DNA of 64,000 nucleotides from Amycolatopsis sp. CA-128772 (GCF_002904295.1 NZ_PPHG01000018.1:62001-126000), one strand, 5' to 3'. Positions 16,857 to 25,710 are shown, counted from the first letter of the stretch. Notes: a model not told the origin generated them from the letters alone. Made by a program: numbers and translations.

Positions 16857-18005
16857 TCAGCGGACGCCGAGCAGGTGCTCCAGGGCCAGCTGGTTGAGCC
16901 GGGTGAAGTGGTAGCCGCGCTGGGCCGCCGCGTCGAGGTCGAAGTCGTCGTTCAGCAGGTCGTCGAACGACTCGCCCGGCGCCAGCGTCGGAGTCGAGAG
17001 GTCCGGGACGCGCGAGGCCGCCAGGGCTTCGGCGACCTCCGGGTCGGCCCGGAACGCGGCCGCCTTCTCCTTGAGGATCAGGTAGGTCCGCATGTTGGCC
17101 GCGGCCGACACCCAGACGTCGTCGGTGTCCTCGGTGCGCAGCGGCTTGTAGTCGAAGTGGCGCGGACCGTCGTAGCCGCCGTTCTCCAGCAGGTCGACCA
17201 GGAAGAACGCGCTCTTCAGGTCGCCGTGGCCGAAGACCAGGTCCTGGTCGTACTTCGGGCCGTGCTGGCCGTTGAGGTCGATGTGGAACAGCTTGCCCTG
17301 CCACAGCGCCTGCGAGATGCCGTGCACGAAGTTCAGCCCGGCCATCTGCTCGTGCCCGACCTCCGGGTTGAGCCCGAACATCTCCGGCCGCGCGAGCTGC
17401 GAAATGAAGCCCAGCGCGTGCCCGATCGTCGGCAGCAGGATGTCACCGCGCGGCTCGTTCGGCTTGGGCTCCAGCGCGAACCGCAGGTTGTAGCCCTTCT
17501 CGACGACGTAGTCGGCGAGCAGGTCGAGGCCCTCCTTGTAGCGGTCCAGCGCCGCGCGGACGTCCTTCGCCGCGTCGGACTCGGCGCCTTCGCGGCCGCC
17601 CCAGACGACGTACGTCTCCGCGCCGAGCTCGGCCGCCAGATCGACGTTCCGGCGCACCTTCCGCAGCGCGTACCGGCGGACGTCACGGTCGTTGCTGGTC
17701 AGGCCGCCGTCCTTGAACACCGGGTGGGTGAACAGGTTCGTCGTCGCCATCGGCACCTTGAGGCCGGTCTCGGCGAGGGCCTTGCGGAAGCGCTCGATCG
17801 CCCGGTCGCGGTCCGGCTCGGTGGCCAGGAGGTCGTCGTCGTGGAAGGTCACGCCGTAGGCGCCCAGCTCGGCCAGCCGGTGCACGCTCTCCACCGGGTC
17901 CAGCGGCGGCCGCGTCGCCACCCCGAACGGGTCGGCCGCGGGCCAGCCCACGGTCCAGAGGCCGAAGGTGAACTTGTCGGCCGGCTGGGGAGCGTAGTCG
18001 CTCAT
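16857..18005 (-). CDS. xylA: xylose isomerase
   Basis: A 382-aa class I (actinomycete-type) xylose isomerase that converts D-xylose to D-xylulose and also glucose to fructose; Streptomyces enzymes have about 388 aa. Seen motifs are VTFHDDDLL with the catalytic His-Asp pair, [20 protein letters not shown], the metal ligand region [30 protein letters not shown] and [16 protein letters not shown]. The ATG at 18005 is preceded by GAAGGGA. Its promoter region is shared with the divergent ROK regulator and contains a palindromic operator. No xylulose kinase gene is adjacent. The stop is just beyond the shared terminator. Confidence 0.95.
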   Translation of the reverse strand: MSDYAPQPADKFTFGLWTVGWPAADPFGVATRPPLDPVESVHRLAELGAYGVTFHDDDLLATEPDRDRAIERFRKALAETGLKVPMATTNLFTHPVFKDGGLTSNDRDVRRYALRKVRRNVDLAAELGAETYVVWGGREGAESDAAKDVRAALDRYKEGLDLLADYVVEKGYNLRFALEPKPNEPRGDILLPTIGHALGFISQLARPEMFGLNPEVGHEQMAGLNFVHGISQALWQGKLFHIDLNGQHGPKYDQDLVFGHGDLKSAFFLVDLLENGGYDGPRHFDYKPLRTEDTDDVWVSAAANMRTYLILKEKAAAFRADPEVAEALAASRVPDLSTPTLAPGESFDDLLNDDFDLDAAAQRGYHFTRLNQLALEHLLGVR

Positions 18006-18017
18006 GACTGTCCCTTC

Positions 18018-18042
18018 ATTTAGTTCACGTTGTAGACTAAAT
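18018..18042. promoter_or_regulatory. palindromic operator between xylA and its ROK regulator
   Basis: ATTTAGT and ACTAAAT form a perfect inverted repeat with an 11-nt spacer. The block TTTAGT...ACTAAA resembles operators of ROK/XylR repressors, such as the TTAGTTT-type sites known in Bacillus. It lies 13-37 nt before xylA and about 60 nt before the divergent regulator start, an AT-rich island in otherwise GC-rich DNA. Confidence 0.7.
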
Positions 18043-18102
18043 ATGCGCCGCGGGGTCCCGGGCGTCAAGGGGGGCGGTTAGAGTGCTTCGCAGGAGGACG
18101 CG

Positions 18103-19266
18103 ATGACCCAGGCCGTGCGGCACGAGGAGATGCGCGCCCGCAACCTCGAGGTCGTGCTGGGCGCGGCCGGCCGCGGCGGCCCGCTGACCCGCGCCGCGCT
18201 CGCCGAGGTCACCGGGCTGACCAAGTCGACGGTCTCGAAACTGGTCGGCGACCTGGTGGACGCGGGCCTGCTCGCCGAGACCGGCCCCGCGCGGGCGGGC
18301 GAACGCGGCCGGCCGGGGGTCGAGGTCGTGCTCAGCGGCGCGCGCGTGGCGTCGCTGGGCTTGGAGATCAACGTCGACTACCTCGCGGTGCGTGTGTTGG
18401 ACCTCACCGGCGGTGTCCGCTTCGCCGCCCGCCGCGAGCGCGACAACCGCGGCTCACGCCCGAAGAAGGTCCTGGGCGAACTGCAGGTGCTGGCCACCGA
18501 GGCCCTCACCGAGACCCACCGGCTGGGCCTGGAGGTGGCGGGCGCGGTGCTGGCGGTGTCCGGCCCGGTCGGCGACGGCGTGCTGTTCAGCGCCCCCAAC
18601 CTCGGCTGGCAGGACGTCCGCCCGGCCGACCTGCTGCACCTGCCGGTCCCGGTCGAGCTGGACAACGAAGCGAACCTGGCCGCACTGGGCGAGCTCTGGT
18701 ACGGCGACGGCGAGCGCGACTTCCTCTACGTGTCCGGCGAAATCGGCATCGGCGCGGGCCTGGTCGTCAACGGCGTGCTGTACTCCGGCGCGACGGGCCT
18801 GGCCGGCGAGCTGGGGCACGTCGTCGTGGCCCCGGAGGGAACGCCGTGCCGGTGCGGCGGCAGCGGGTGCCTGGAGACGTACGCGGGCCAGGAAGCGTTG
18901 CTGGCGGCGGGGAACACGGCCTCGGTGCCGGCGTTGCTGGCCGCCCTCGAGCGGGGTGACGGCCCGGCGCTGGCGGCGTGCGCGTCGGCTGGGCGCGCTC
19001 TCGGCATCGCCCTGACGTCGGCGGTGAACCTGCTGGACCTGGACCGCATCGTGCTGGGCGGGGTGTTCACCCAGCTGTACCCGTGGTTGTCCGGGCCGGT
19101 GTCGGAGGTGTTGGAGGCCCGCTTGGGCGGTCTCCGCGGTGCACCCCCGGCGCTGACGGCATCCCGGCTGGGCGGCGACGCGGCCACGCTCGGCGCGGCG
19201 GGCCGGATCATCCACCGCGTGCTGGCGGATCCGGCGCCGTTCGTCACCCGGGCCCAGGAAGCCTGA
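18103..19266 (+). CDS. ROK-family regulator of xylose use (XylR-like)
   Basis: A 387-aa repressor. The N-terminal winged helix contains TRAALAEVTGLTKSTVSKLV (residues 29-48). The C-terminal ROK domain has SGEIGIGAGLVVNGVLYSG and the zinc-type motif CRCGGSGCLE. AGGAGG sits before ATG 18103. Being divergent from xylA with a palindromic operator between, it most likely represses xylA and itself in the absence of xylose; this is inference from arrangement and family. The stop codon is the first base of repeat locus B. Confidence 0.9.
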   Translation: MTQAVRHEEMRARNLEVVLGAAGRGGPLTRAALAEVTGLTKSTVSKLVGDLVDAGLLAETGPARAGERGRPGVEVVLSGARVASLGLEINVDYLAVRVLDLTGGVRFAARRERDNRGSRPKKVLGELQVLATEALTETHRLGLEVAGAVLAVSGPVGDGVLFSAPNLGWQDVRPADLLHLPVPVELDNEANLAALGELWYGDGERDFLYVSGEIGIGAGLVVNGVLYSGATGLAGELGHVVVAPEGTPCRCGGSGCLETYAGQEALLAAGNTASVPALLAALERGDGPALAACASAGRALGIALTSAVNLLDLDRIVLGGVFTQLYPWLSGPVSEVLEARLGGLRGAPPALTASRLGGDAATLGAAGRIIHRVLADPAPFVTRAQEA

Positions 19267-19384
19267 AGCGCCCCAATGTGGCGTTGGTTGCGTTGGATGC
19301 ACCCAATGTGGCGTTCGGTGCGTTGGACGCACCCAATGTGGCGTTCGGTGCGTTGGACGCACCGAACGCCACATTGGGGCGCTT
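19266..19384. repeat. tandem 30-bp repeat with inverted end (locus B), 3 units
   Basis: AAGCGCCCCAATGTGGCGTT opens the array and its exact complement AACGCCACATTGGGGCGCTT closes it. Between them are three direct 30-bp units starting CCCAATGTGGCGTT and ending TTGGAYGCA. The array fills the gap between the convergent ROK and subtilase genes, so it can fold into alternative long hairpins and probably serves as a bidirectional terminator. Units 2 and 3 are identical, which points to recent expansion. Confidence 0.9.
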
Positions 19385-19398
19385 GGGGCCGGCCGGAG

Positions 19399-22300
19399 CT
19401 AGCTCACCGCGGTGATCTGCACCAGCGAGGTGCCGACCGTGACCCCGGTGTCGGTCTGCACGGCCAGCTGGCCGCGCAGGGTCCGGCCCGCGGCCGGGGC
19501 CGCCGTGGCGGTCACCGTCGCCGGCACCGTCCACGAGCTGCCCGACGCCCGCAGCGCGTTCGCGTCGGTCACCGCGACCGAACCGAACGCCGGGTTGGTG
19601 AACACGTCGAGGTAGTCGAAGGCCGTCGTGCCGCCGGGCACCGCGTACCCGTCGACCAGCGCGACCCACACACCCGGCGCCGGGTTGGGCACGGTCACCG
19701 ACTCCTCGGAGTCACCGTCCGCGCTGACGCCCGCCTGCACGCAGGAACCGGTCGTGCAGTTGTACAGCACCAGGTCGAGGTCCGTGCCCACCACGGCGGG
19801 GTTGCCGATCGTGGCGGTCAGCGACGTCGAGCCCGGCGTCACCGCGATCTGGTACTGCTGCTGCGCGCCTTCGGTGATCGTCGGCCGCTGCGTCTTCGCG
19901 CTGCCCAGCGTGGCGCCGGTCAGCTTGCCGGTGAACGCGCCGAGGGTGTTCTGCACGGTGTAGGACCGCGGGATCGGCGTGCCCAGCGTGGCCGAGGCGA
20001 TCGTGTCCGGGTTCGGCGAGATCGCCGTGCCCAGCACCGACGCCGTCAGCTTGTACGGCGCTTCGGCCACATCGGACGTCCGGCGCGCCTCGACGACGAT
20101 CTCCCACACGCCCGGGAGCGGGTTGGCGATGGTCCGGCTGGTCGGCGTGCCGCCCGCGCAGCCCGCGCCCGCGTCGGGCAGGTAGCACGCGGTCGTCGCG
20201 GTGCTGGCCTCGGCCGGGACACCGGTCGGGTCGTACCGCAGGAACCGCACCTGGCCCTTGCCCGGGGCGCCGCCGCCGGCGTCGATGTCCACCTTCAGTG
20301 CGCTGGCGCCCTGCGGCACCCGCACGAAGTAGCTGGTCGCCTGGTTGCGGGCGGCCTTGCCGGTGACGTCGACCTGGAAACCCTTGCCGGCGACGAACTC
20401 CTGCGGCGCGAAGACCGTGTTCAGGGTCTGCACGTCGATGCCGATGGTCAGCGGGTTGTCCAGGTAGAGCAGGGCCGAGTGGACCCCGGCGCTCTTCGGG
20501 TTCACGTTCACCTTGAAGGAAACCGGCGCGTTCAGCGGCAGCGCCACCGTCGAAGCCGAGGAGAACGTGCCGTCGTTGCCGACCCAGCGCACGAAGTACG
20601 GCACCGGGTGCGCCGAGCCCGTGGTGCGGGTGATCGTGTAGGTGCGGGTGTAGGCCTGGCCCGTGGTGACGCCTTCGCGGTCGTGGATGCCCACGCCCGT
20701 GTTCGGCTTGGCCAGCAGGCCCGACTGGACCGTGTGCACCTCGACCGACGTCGAGACGACGTCCGGCTTCGGGTTGAGCGAAAGCGCGACGAACGCGGCC
20801 GGGACGTTGAACAGGCCCGCGCCCTGGGCGTACGCGCCGATGCCCGGCACGAACCGCGCGGTCGACTTGATCGCCGCGCGCAGCTGCGCCACCGGCGGCC
20901 GCTGCCCGTTGTGCGTCGCCTTGTACGCGCTCACCAGCAGCGCGGCCGCGCCGGTCGCCTGCGGCGCCGCCATCGACGTGCCCTGCAGCATCGCGTAACC
21001 GGCAGGCAGGGGGTACGTGCCGGCGACCGGGGTCGGCTGTTCCCACCGCGGGACGGTGGCGATGGCCGCGCCGGGTGCGATGATGTCCGGCTTGAAACCG
21101 CCGTCCTCACGCGGGCCGCGCGAGGAGAACGGGTGCATCGACTCGGGGTTCTTGGTGACCGAGCCGTAGTTCGACAGCCAGGTCTCCTTGGTGATGTACG
21201 AGCCGACCGAGATCGCGTCCGTGGCCACCGACGGGTCGCCGACGGTGTTCGCCCCGGCGCCGCTGTTGCCGGCCGAGATGAAGATCTGGACGTTGTACTC
21301 GGCGATCGTGCGGTTGTAGAGCTCCGCGCGGGCGTTGTTGCCGTCGTTCAGGGCCGGCAGGCCGCCGATCGAGATGTTGATGACGTCGGCGCCGTGGCTG
21401 GCCGCGTAGACGACGCCGTCGATCAGGCCGGAGGAGGTGCAGCCGGCGCTGGTCAGGCAGACCTTGACCGCCAGCACCTTCGCGCCCGGCGCGGCGCCGT
21501 CCATCTTGCCGCCGAACAGGTCGTTGCCGGTGGCGATGCCCGCGACGTGCGAACCGTGCTCCGCGCCCGCGATGCCGATGCCGACGTACCCCGGCTTGTC
21601 GGTCTGGACCACGAAGGCCATCCGCTCGGCGATGTCGGTCGCCGGGTTGTCGGTGCCGAAGAAGCCGACGTCGTACTTCTTGTTGTAGTCGGTCATCGGC
21701 TTTTCGTCGGTGAAGTCACCGTTGCCGTTGAGGTCGACCCGGACCTCCTTGGTCGCCGGGTCGAGCAGCACGCCCCAGGAGTCGGCGCGGTCGCCGTCGC
21801 GGTTGAGGTCACCGCCGGTCTCGCTGTCCGCGGCGCCCAGGTCGCCCGCGGTCTCGCCGAAGACGCCGAAGGTGTACGGGCCGCCGGTGGCGGGCGCCGT
21901 CCAGGTCTTGCCGTTCGCGGTGAAGGTGCCGGTGTAGGTCTGGGTGGACTGCTTGACCCAGGTGCCGTCGCCGGAGTTGGTGGCGTTGGCGTTGTACCAG
22001 TCGACGATCTTGCGTTCGCCGTGGCTGGTGGTGGCCAGCGCGGGGGAGTCGAGGTCGACGCCGGAGTCGAGCACCGCGACCGTGGTGTCCTTGCCGTCCC
22101 AGTTGGGCAGGACCTGGCCGAACTGCGCCGCGTAGGTGTCCCCGGTCGGCAGGTACGGGTTGACCCGCGGGGTGTCCTTGCCCGGAGCCGGCTGCGGCAG
22201 CGGAGTCGCGGCGCCGTCGGGCTTGGGGTCGTCGCGCACGATGAGCCCGTCGACGTCGACGGCGTTCACCGACTTGAGCTTGGCGGCCTTCTCGGCCTTG

Positions 22301-22632
22301 GCGGTGGGGATGCTGACCTTGACGTAGTCGAGCTTCGTGTCCGTGGACTGGACGACCCCGCCGAGGGCCTTGAGCTCGTTCACGGCGGTGCCGGTCTGGC
22401 CCTTTTCCGCGGCGATCAGCAGCGTGACGTCGGGCTTCCCGGCCTTCTCGGCTTCGGCGACGAGCGCGCGGTCGTGCTCGTCGAGGGTCTTCCCATCGGC
22501 CGCGCCGTTGGTCGGCGGGGCCTGCTGCGCGGAGGCCACCGGGACGGCGACCCCGAGGACCGAGGCGCCGAGTGCGGTGGCGAGGACGGTGATCCCGGCC
22601 CGCCGTCTCCAGCGCGATCTGTGCTGTGTCAC
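19399..22632 (-). CDS. secreted S8-family serine protease (subtilase)
   Basis: A 1077-aa exported protease. The N-terminus is a signal peptide (RSRWRRRAG, a hydrophobic stretch, then ASAQQA), followed by a propeptide-like region. The catalytic triad is Asp in TTVAVLDSGVDLDSP, His in GSHVAGIATG and Ser in GTSMAAPQATGAAA, with oxyanion Asn in FISAGNSGAG. A 120-residue insertion lies between the Asp and His blocks. The C-terminal ~450 residues hold beta-rich segments, with TMAYL-type exported domains not clearly identified. GTG 22632 was chosen for the AAGGGG site and because the signal peptide then starts properly. It probably degrades extracellular protein. Confidence 0.92.
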   Translation of the reverse strand: MTQHRSRWRRRAGITVLATALGASVLGVAVPVASAQQAPPTNGAADGKTLDEHDRALVAEAEKAGKPDVTLLIAAEKGQTGTAVNELKALGGVVQSTDTKLDYVKVSIPTAKAEKAAKLKSVNAVDVDGLIVRDDPKPDGAATPLPQPAPGKDTPRVNPYLPTGDTYAAQFGQVLPNWDGKDTTVAVLDSGVDLDSPALATTSHGERKIVDWYNANATNSGDGTWVKQSTQTYTGTFTANGKTWTAPATGGPYTFGVFGETAGDLGAADSETGGDLNRDGDRADSWGVLLDPATKEVRVDLNGNGDFTDEKPMTDYNKKYDVGFFGTDNPATDIAERMAFVVQTDKPGYVGIGIAGAEHGSHVAGIATGNDLFGGKMDGAAPGAKVLAVKVCLTSAGCTSSGLIDGVVYAASHGADVINISIGGLPALNDGNNARAELYNRTIAEYNVQIFISAGNSGAGANTVGDPSVATDAISVGSYITKETWLSNYGSVTKNPESMHPFSSRGPREDGGFKPDIIAPGAAIATVPRWEQPTPVAGTYPLPAGYAMLQGTSMAAPQATGAAALLVSAYKATHNGQRPPVAQLRAAIKSTARFVPGIGAYAQGAGLFNVPAAFVALSLNPKPDVVSTSVEVHTVQSGLLAKPNTGVGIHDREGVTTGQAYTRTYTITRTTGSAHPVPYFVRWVGNDGTFSSASTVALPLNAPVSFKVNVNPKSAGVHSALLYLDNPLTIGIDVQTLNTVFAPQEFVAGKGFQVDVTGKAARNQATSYFVRVPQGASALKVDIDAGGGAPGKGQVRFLRYDPTGVPAEASTATTACYLPDAGAGCAGGTPTSRTIANPLPGVWEIVVEARRTSDVAEAPYKLTASVLGTAISPNPDTIASATLGTPIPRSYTVQNTLGAFTGKLTGATLGSAKTQRPTITEGAQQQYQIAVTPGSTSLTATIGNPAVVGTDLDLVLYNCTTGSCVQAGVSADGDSEESVTVPNPAPGVWVALVDGYAVPGGTTAFDYLDVFTNPAFGSVAVTDANALRASGSSWTVPATVTATAAPAAGRTLRGQLAVQTDTGVTVGTSLVQITAVS

Positions 22633-22767
22633 TGAAACGACCCCTTCGTGAAGATATGCGTCCGAGCAGTACACAGGCCGGGATGTTCGGTAGCAATCAG
22701 ACAGTTAGCCCATAGACCGCAATTGGTTGCGAGCCAAATGGAGTAATCGGTTGGTCCGTCACGCGAT

Positions 22768-22793
22768 GCGTCACTTTCACGTGAAAGTGACGC
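22768..22793. repeat. 26-bp perfect palindrome
   Basis: The half-site GCGTCACTTTCAC is followed directly by its exact complement with no spacer. It lies about 135 nt upstream of the subtilase start, at the edge of a region of decayed genes. It could be a dimeric regulator site or a dispersed palindromic repeat; the lack of a loop makes a terminator less likely. Confidence 0.7.
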
Positions 22794-22855
22794 CTTGCTA
22801 CTGGGACGTATAGCCCGCCGCTCCCGGACTGCTCGACAAGGCACGCGAAGTCCTG

Positions 22856-22998
22856 CCCGTCGACGCGGTCATCGTCGGCGGCCTGACCGTCCGCACCGGC
22901 GAGGTGCGCGGGTTGCTCGGGCCCAACGACGCCGGCAAGACCACCACGATCCGTATCTTGCTGGGGCTTGTGCGGGCCGGCAGCAGCCGCGTAACGCG
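22856..22998 (+). pseudogene. ABC-transporter ATPase fragment
   Basis: Translation from 22874 reads [20 protein letters not shown] followed by [16 protein letters not shown]. This is the Walker A region of an ABC-2 type (drug/daunorubicin-like) ATPase, with Asp in place of the usual Gly (GPNDAGKTT). Neither the start, signature nor Walker B follows; the frame runs into unrelated sequence and a stop near 23063. It is an isolated remnant of about 45 codons, evidence of local decay. Confidence 0.6.
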
Positions 22999-23217
22999 GC
23001 GGCGACTGGCGTCCGGCGTGCTCGCCGGGCTCGGCGTGGCCGCGCCGGGACGGCCGCGTTGCTGATCGGCCGGCACGAACGCCGGACCGGCGCGAACGTC
23101 CGGTGGGCCAGGGCCCAGCCTCGGCGGCCGACCGCCGTCGCCATGACCGGTTCCGCGCGGCCCGCCGCGGTGCGCTCGGCGTCAGCAGGCAAGCCGCCTG
23201 GAAACGGTGGGCCGGCG
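22999..23217. other. non-coding/decayed stretch
   Basis: GC-rich sequence between the ABC-ATPase fragment and the amidohydrolase stop. All frames give low-complexity Arg/Ala/Pro translations without a recognisable domain. Nothing functional is seen; it is probably further remnant DNA. Confidence 0.4.
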
Positions 23218-24678
23218 TCAGACCTGGTGCGTGACGCGCCCGCCGACGATCGTGGCCGTCACCGGGAGGGCGCGCAGGTCGGCCGGGGACAGCACCGACG
23301 GGTCCGCGGCCGTCACCACGAGGTCCGCGACGTCCCCCACCGCCACGCCCCGGCGGCCGCCGGAAGACGCCGCCAGCGCGTCGGTGAACGGGATCGACTG
23401 CTCCGGGTGCCACGGCGGGCGGTCGTCGTCCGTGCGGGAGATCGCCGAAGCCAGCCCGTCCCACGGGTCCAGCGGCGCCACCGGGGCGTCCGAGCCGAAC
23501 TCCAGGCGGGCCCCCGATTCCAGCAACGCCCGGTACGGGAACGCCCGCTCGGTGCGCCCGTGCCAGTGGCGGTCCGCGACGTCGCGGTCGTCCGGCTGGT
23601 GCGCCGGCTGGACACCGGCGATCACCCCGAGCGCACCGAACCGGGCGACGTCGCCGGGGGCCAGCAGCTGGGCGTGCTCGATGCGGCCCGGGCAGCCGAC
23701 CTCCTCGAACGCGTCCAGCGCGATCGTGTTCGCGCGGTCGCCGATCGCGTGGACCGCCGGGAGCAGGCCGTGGTCGAACGCCCGCCGCAGCAACGGGATC
23801 AGCTCGGCCGGCGGGAGTTCGAGCTGCCCCGGCGAATCGCTGCCCGGGTACGGGTCGTGGCAGTAGGCCGTGCGCGTGTTGAGGGAACCGTCCACGAAGA
23901 GCTTGAACGGCCCCACCGTCAGCAACCCCCCGGAATCCGGGAGGACGTCGCCGGTGCGGAGGCCGCGTTCGATGGTCTGGTCCAGCAGGTGCTTGGCGAT
24001 CACGCACGAGATCCGCGCCGCCGGGGCGCCCCGGCGGGTCCAGTCCGCCACCGTGTCCGCGTACTCGTAGTCGGCGATCTGCGTCACGCCCCGGGTGGCC
24101 GCCGCGGCCACCGCTTCCGCCACCCAGCGGTCCTGGACGTCGATGGGCGCCGTGGGGAGCTGGGCCGTCGCGCTCATGCAGTCGCCCTCCAGCAGGACGC
24201 CCGTCGGGTGGTCGCGGCCGATGAGCTTCAGCGCCGCCGGGCTCAGCCACAGCGTGTGCAGGTCCGCGCTGAACAACGCGACCGCCCGCCCGGGCAGCGC
24301 GCGCTGCAGCAGGTTCTTGTGCGGCTTGTCCGGCCACAGCGCGTCGCGGAACCCCGCGCCCACGACGAGTTCTGTCTGCGGCGCGGGGGTGGCCAGCAGG
24401 TGCGCGAGGAGCAGCTCGATCGCCTCCCCCGCCGAACGGGCCGCGGCCAACGGGATCCGGCGCCGGAACGTCGCCCACTGCAGCAGGTGGACGTGCGCGT
24501 CGACGAGCCCGGGCAGCAGCGTCCCGCCGTGCCCGTCGACGACCCGCGCCGCGAACCCGGTGGACCCCGGTTCGGTGATCGAGGTGACCCGGCCGTCGCT
24601 CACCCGGACGTCCGCGAGGTCACCACCGAGGCCCGGCCGGACGCGGCGCAGCAGGAGATCATCCATGCGGACAACCAT
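23218..24678 (-). CDS. amidohydrolase family 3 protein (YtcJ-like)
   Basis: A 486-aa cytoplasmic metal-dependent hydrolase. The HxH site is in LLPGLVDAHVHLLQW (residues 53-67). Further metal ligands are in LPAVHAIGDRAN and FGSDAPVAPLDPW, and EHAQLLAPGDVARF forms the middle of the barrel. A short beta-sandwich is built from the two ends (DVRVSDGRVTSI and ALPVTATIVGGRVTHQV), as in N-acyl amide hydrolases of this group. The substrate is unknown. The start is 24678 or the ATG four codons later; neither has a strong ribosome site. It stands alone between two decayed regions. Confidence 0.88.
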   Translation of the reverse strand: MVVRMDDLLLRRVRPGLGGDLADVRVSDGRVTSITEPGSTGFAARVVDGHGGTLLPGLVDAHVHLLQWATFRRRIPLAAARSAGEAIELLLAHLLATPAPQTELVVGAGFRDALWPDKPHKNLLQRALPGRAVALFSADLHTLWLSPAALKLIGRDHPTGVLLEGDCMSATAQLPTAPIDVQDRWVAEAVAAAATRGVTQIADYEYADTVADWTRRGAPAARISCVIAKHLLDQTIERGLRTGDVLPDSGGLLTVGPFKLFVDGSLNTRTAYCHDPYPGSDSPGQLELPPAELIPLLRRAFDHGLLPAVHAIGDRANTIALDAFEEVGCPGRIEHAQLLAPGDVARFGALGVIAGVQPAHQPDDRDVADRHWHGRTERAFPYRALLESGARLEFGSDAPVAPLDPWDGLASAISRTDDDRPPWHPEQSIPFTDALAASSGGRRGVAVGDVADLVVTAADPSVLSPADLRALPVTATIVGGRVTHQV

Positions 24679-25194
24679 GCCAGCCGGACCCGTCCGGGTG
24701 AAGCACGGCTTGAGATGGGAAATACCCGGGTATTCGCTACCGTTGGAACAGACGGCAGCCGTCGCCCGCCGAAGGGTCAGGGCCGGTCAGGAGCGCCGCC
24801 TTCACAAGCCGCGCAGGGTTCGACTCCCTCGGTTGCCACGCGATCCTCGGGGCGGGGCAGGTGTGCGAAAGTGTGCACCTGTCCCGCCTCGCGGTGTTTG
24901 CCCCCGGGACCTCCGCCGTGGTTGCGTTTCGCGGTGAGCCCAGCGGCATGTCGCGGCGGCGCAACGCGAACAGCCCGCCGGCGGCGGCCACCGGGCCGGC
25001 TCCGGCGAGAACGTCCCGCCCGGTAGGCGCTGGAACAGCGAGGTCCCAGCACCCCTTCGTTCCACCGCACGCCGATCCCACCGGCGACAGCAGCAGGAAC
25101 CCCGCCACAACTCCCACGCCGCCGGGAAGCGCGGGGCGAACCCGTGTAGGCGCGACCCAGCGAAGCCACGAGCTCGGCTTGAGCGTGCAGCGCG
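24679..25194. other. non-coding region of about 515 bp with decayed sequence
   Basis: No gene can be supported. The reverse strand has a hydrophobic run (GVGVVAGFLLLSP, VLAGAGPVAAAGGLFALRRR) resembling the tail of a small membrane protein, but with no start or family match. A tRNA T-arm-like string (GGGTTCGACTCCC) occurs at about 24828-24841 without a complete cloverleaf. It contains AT-richer sequence directly upstream of the amidohydrolase start, probably its promoter. Confidence 0.4.
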
Positions 25195-25655
25195 TCACCC
25201 CTCGGCACGGTGCCCCGGAACGTCGATGAAGGTGTGCCACGGGGTGACCCGTCCGGTGATCGCCGCGAGCTGACCGGCCGACAGGTACCGGCGGGCGTCG
25301 ACGGGCATCGGCTTCAGGGTGGCGAGGGAAGAGCCGGCATGGCCGCCTCGGCCGGCCGGGCGAGCAGCCCCGGAGGCGCTGCGCCGACTCCTCCGGGCGC
25401 ACGGCCTCGGCCTTACGCCGGCGAGCTGCGCGGTCAGCAGGCCGCGCAGGGAGCCGAGGTCCTCGCCCGCGTTCCGCAGCACGGCGGCCACCTCGCCAGG
25501 GACAGGCCCAGCCAGGACAGCGTCCGCACGCGGTGGAGCCGGCGCACGTCCGCCTCGGCGTACCGCCGGTGCCCGGCCGGCGTCCGTTCCGCCGGGGGAA
25601 CCAGCCCGATCCGGTCGTAGTGGTGCACAGTCCCTTCGGGGCTTGATTTGTCCAC
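25195..25655 (-). pseudogene. MerR-family regulator, frameshifted
   Basis: From GTG 25655 the reverse strand reads a MerR winged helix: VHHYDRIGLVPPAERTPAGH, RRYAEADVRRLHRVRTLSWL, GLSLA. At about 25505 the homology continues in another frame (EVAAVLRNAGEDLGSLRGLL, TAQLAGV), consistent with one lost base. A second shift gives KAEAVRPEESAQRLRG, and the tail SLATLKPMPVDARRYLSAGQ, LAAITGRVTPW is back in the second frame. Several indels mean it is not functional. Its former target was probably a neighbouring promoter. Short separate reading frames here should not be annotated as genes. Confidence 0.75.
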
Positions 25656-25685
25656 CGGACAACGGAAAAGATCCGACCGTGCATG

Positions 25686-25699
25686 TGACAACGTTGTCA
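25686..25699. promoter_or_regulatory. LacI-family operator upstream of GH92
   Basis: TGACAACGTTGTCA is a perfect 14-bp palindrome with the central CG typical of LacI/GalR operators. It lies 11 nt before the GH92 start codon and directly against its AGGAGG site, where a bound repressor would block expression. No LacI-family gene is present in the window, so the regulator would be encoded elsewhere. Confidence 0.65.
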
Positions 25700-25710
25700 G
25701 GAGGAAACCG

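Noticed and set aside
19276..22635. Very long open frame on the + strand over the subtilase gene (and similar ones over 3551-4384, 28782-30266, 31462-33267)
   Set aside because: In DNA this GC-rich, stop codons are rare in antisense frames. The translations are Arg/Gly/Ala-rich without domains, while the opposite or alternative frame encodes recognised proteins.
24805..24850. tRNA-like string with GGGTTCGACTCCC (T-arm like) followed by CGGTTGCCACG
   Set aside because: The T-stem is imperfect, no matching acceptor 5' strand, D-arm or paired anticodon stem can be found upstream, so it is not a tRNA gene. A relic of a tRNA 3' end from an old integration is possible but unsupported.
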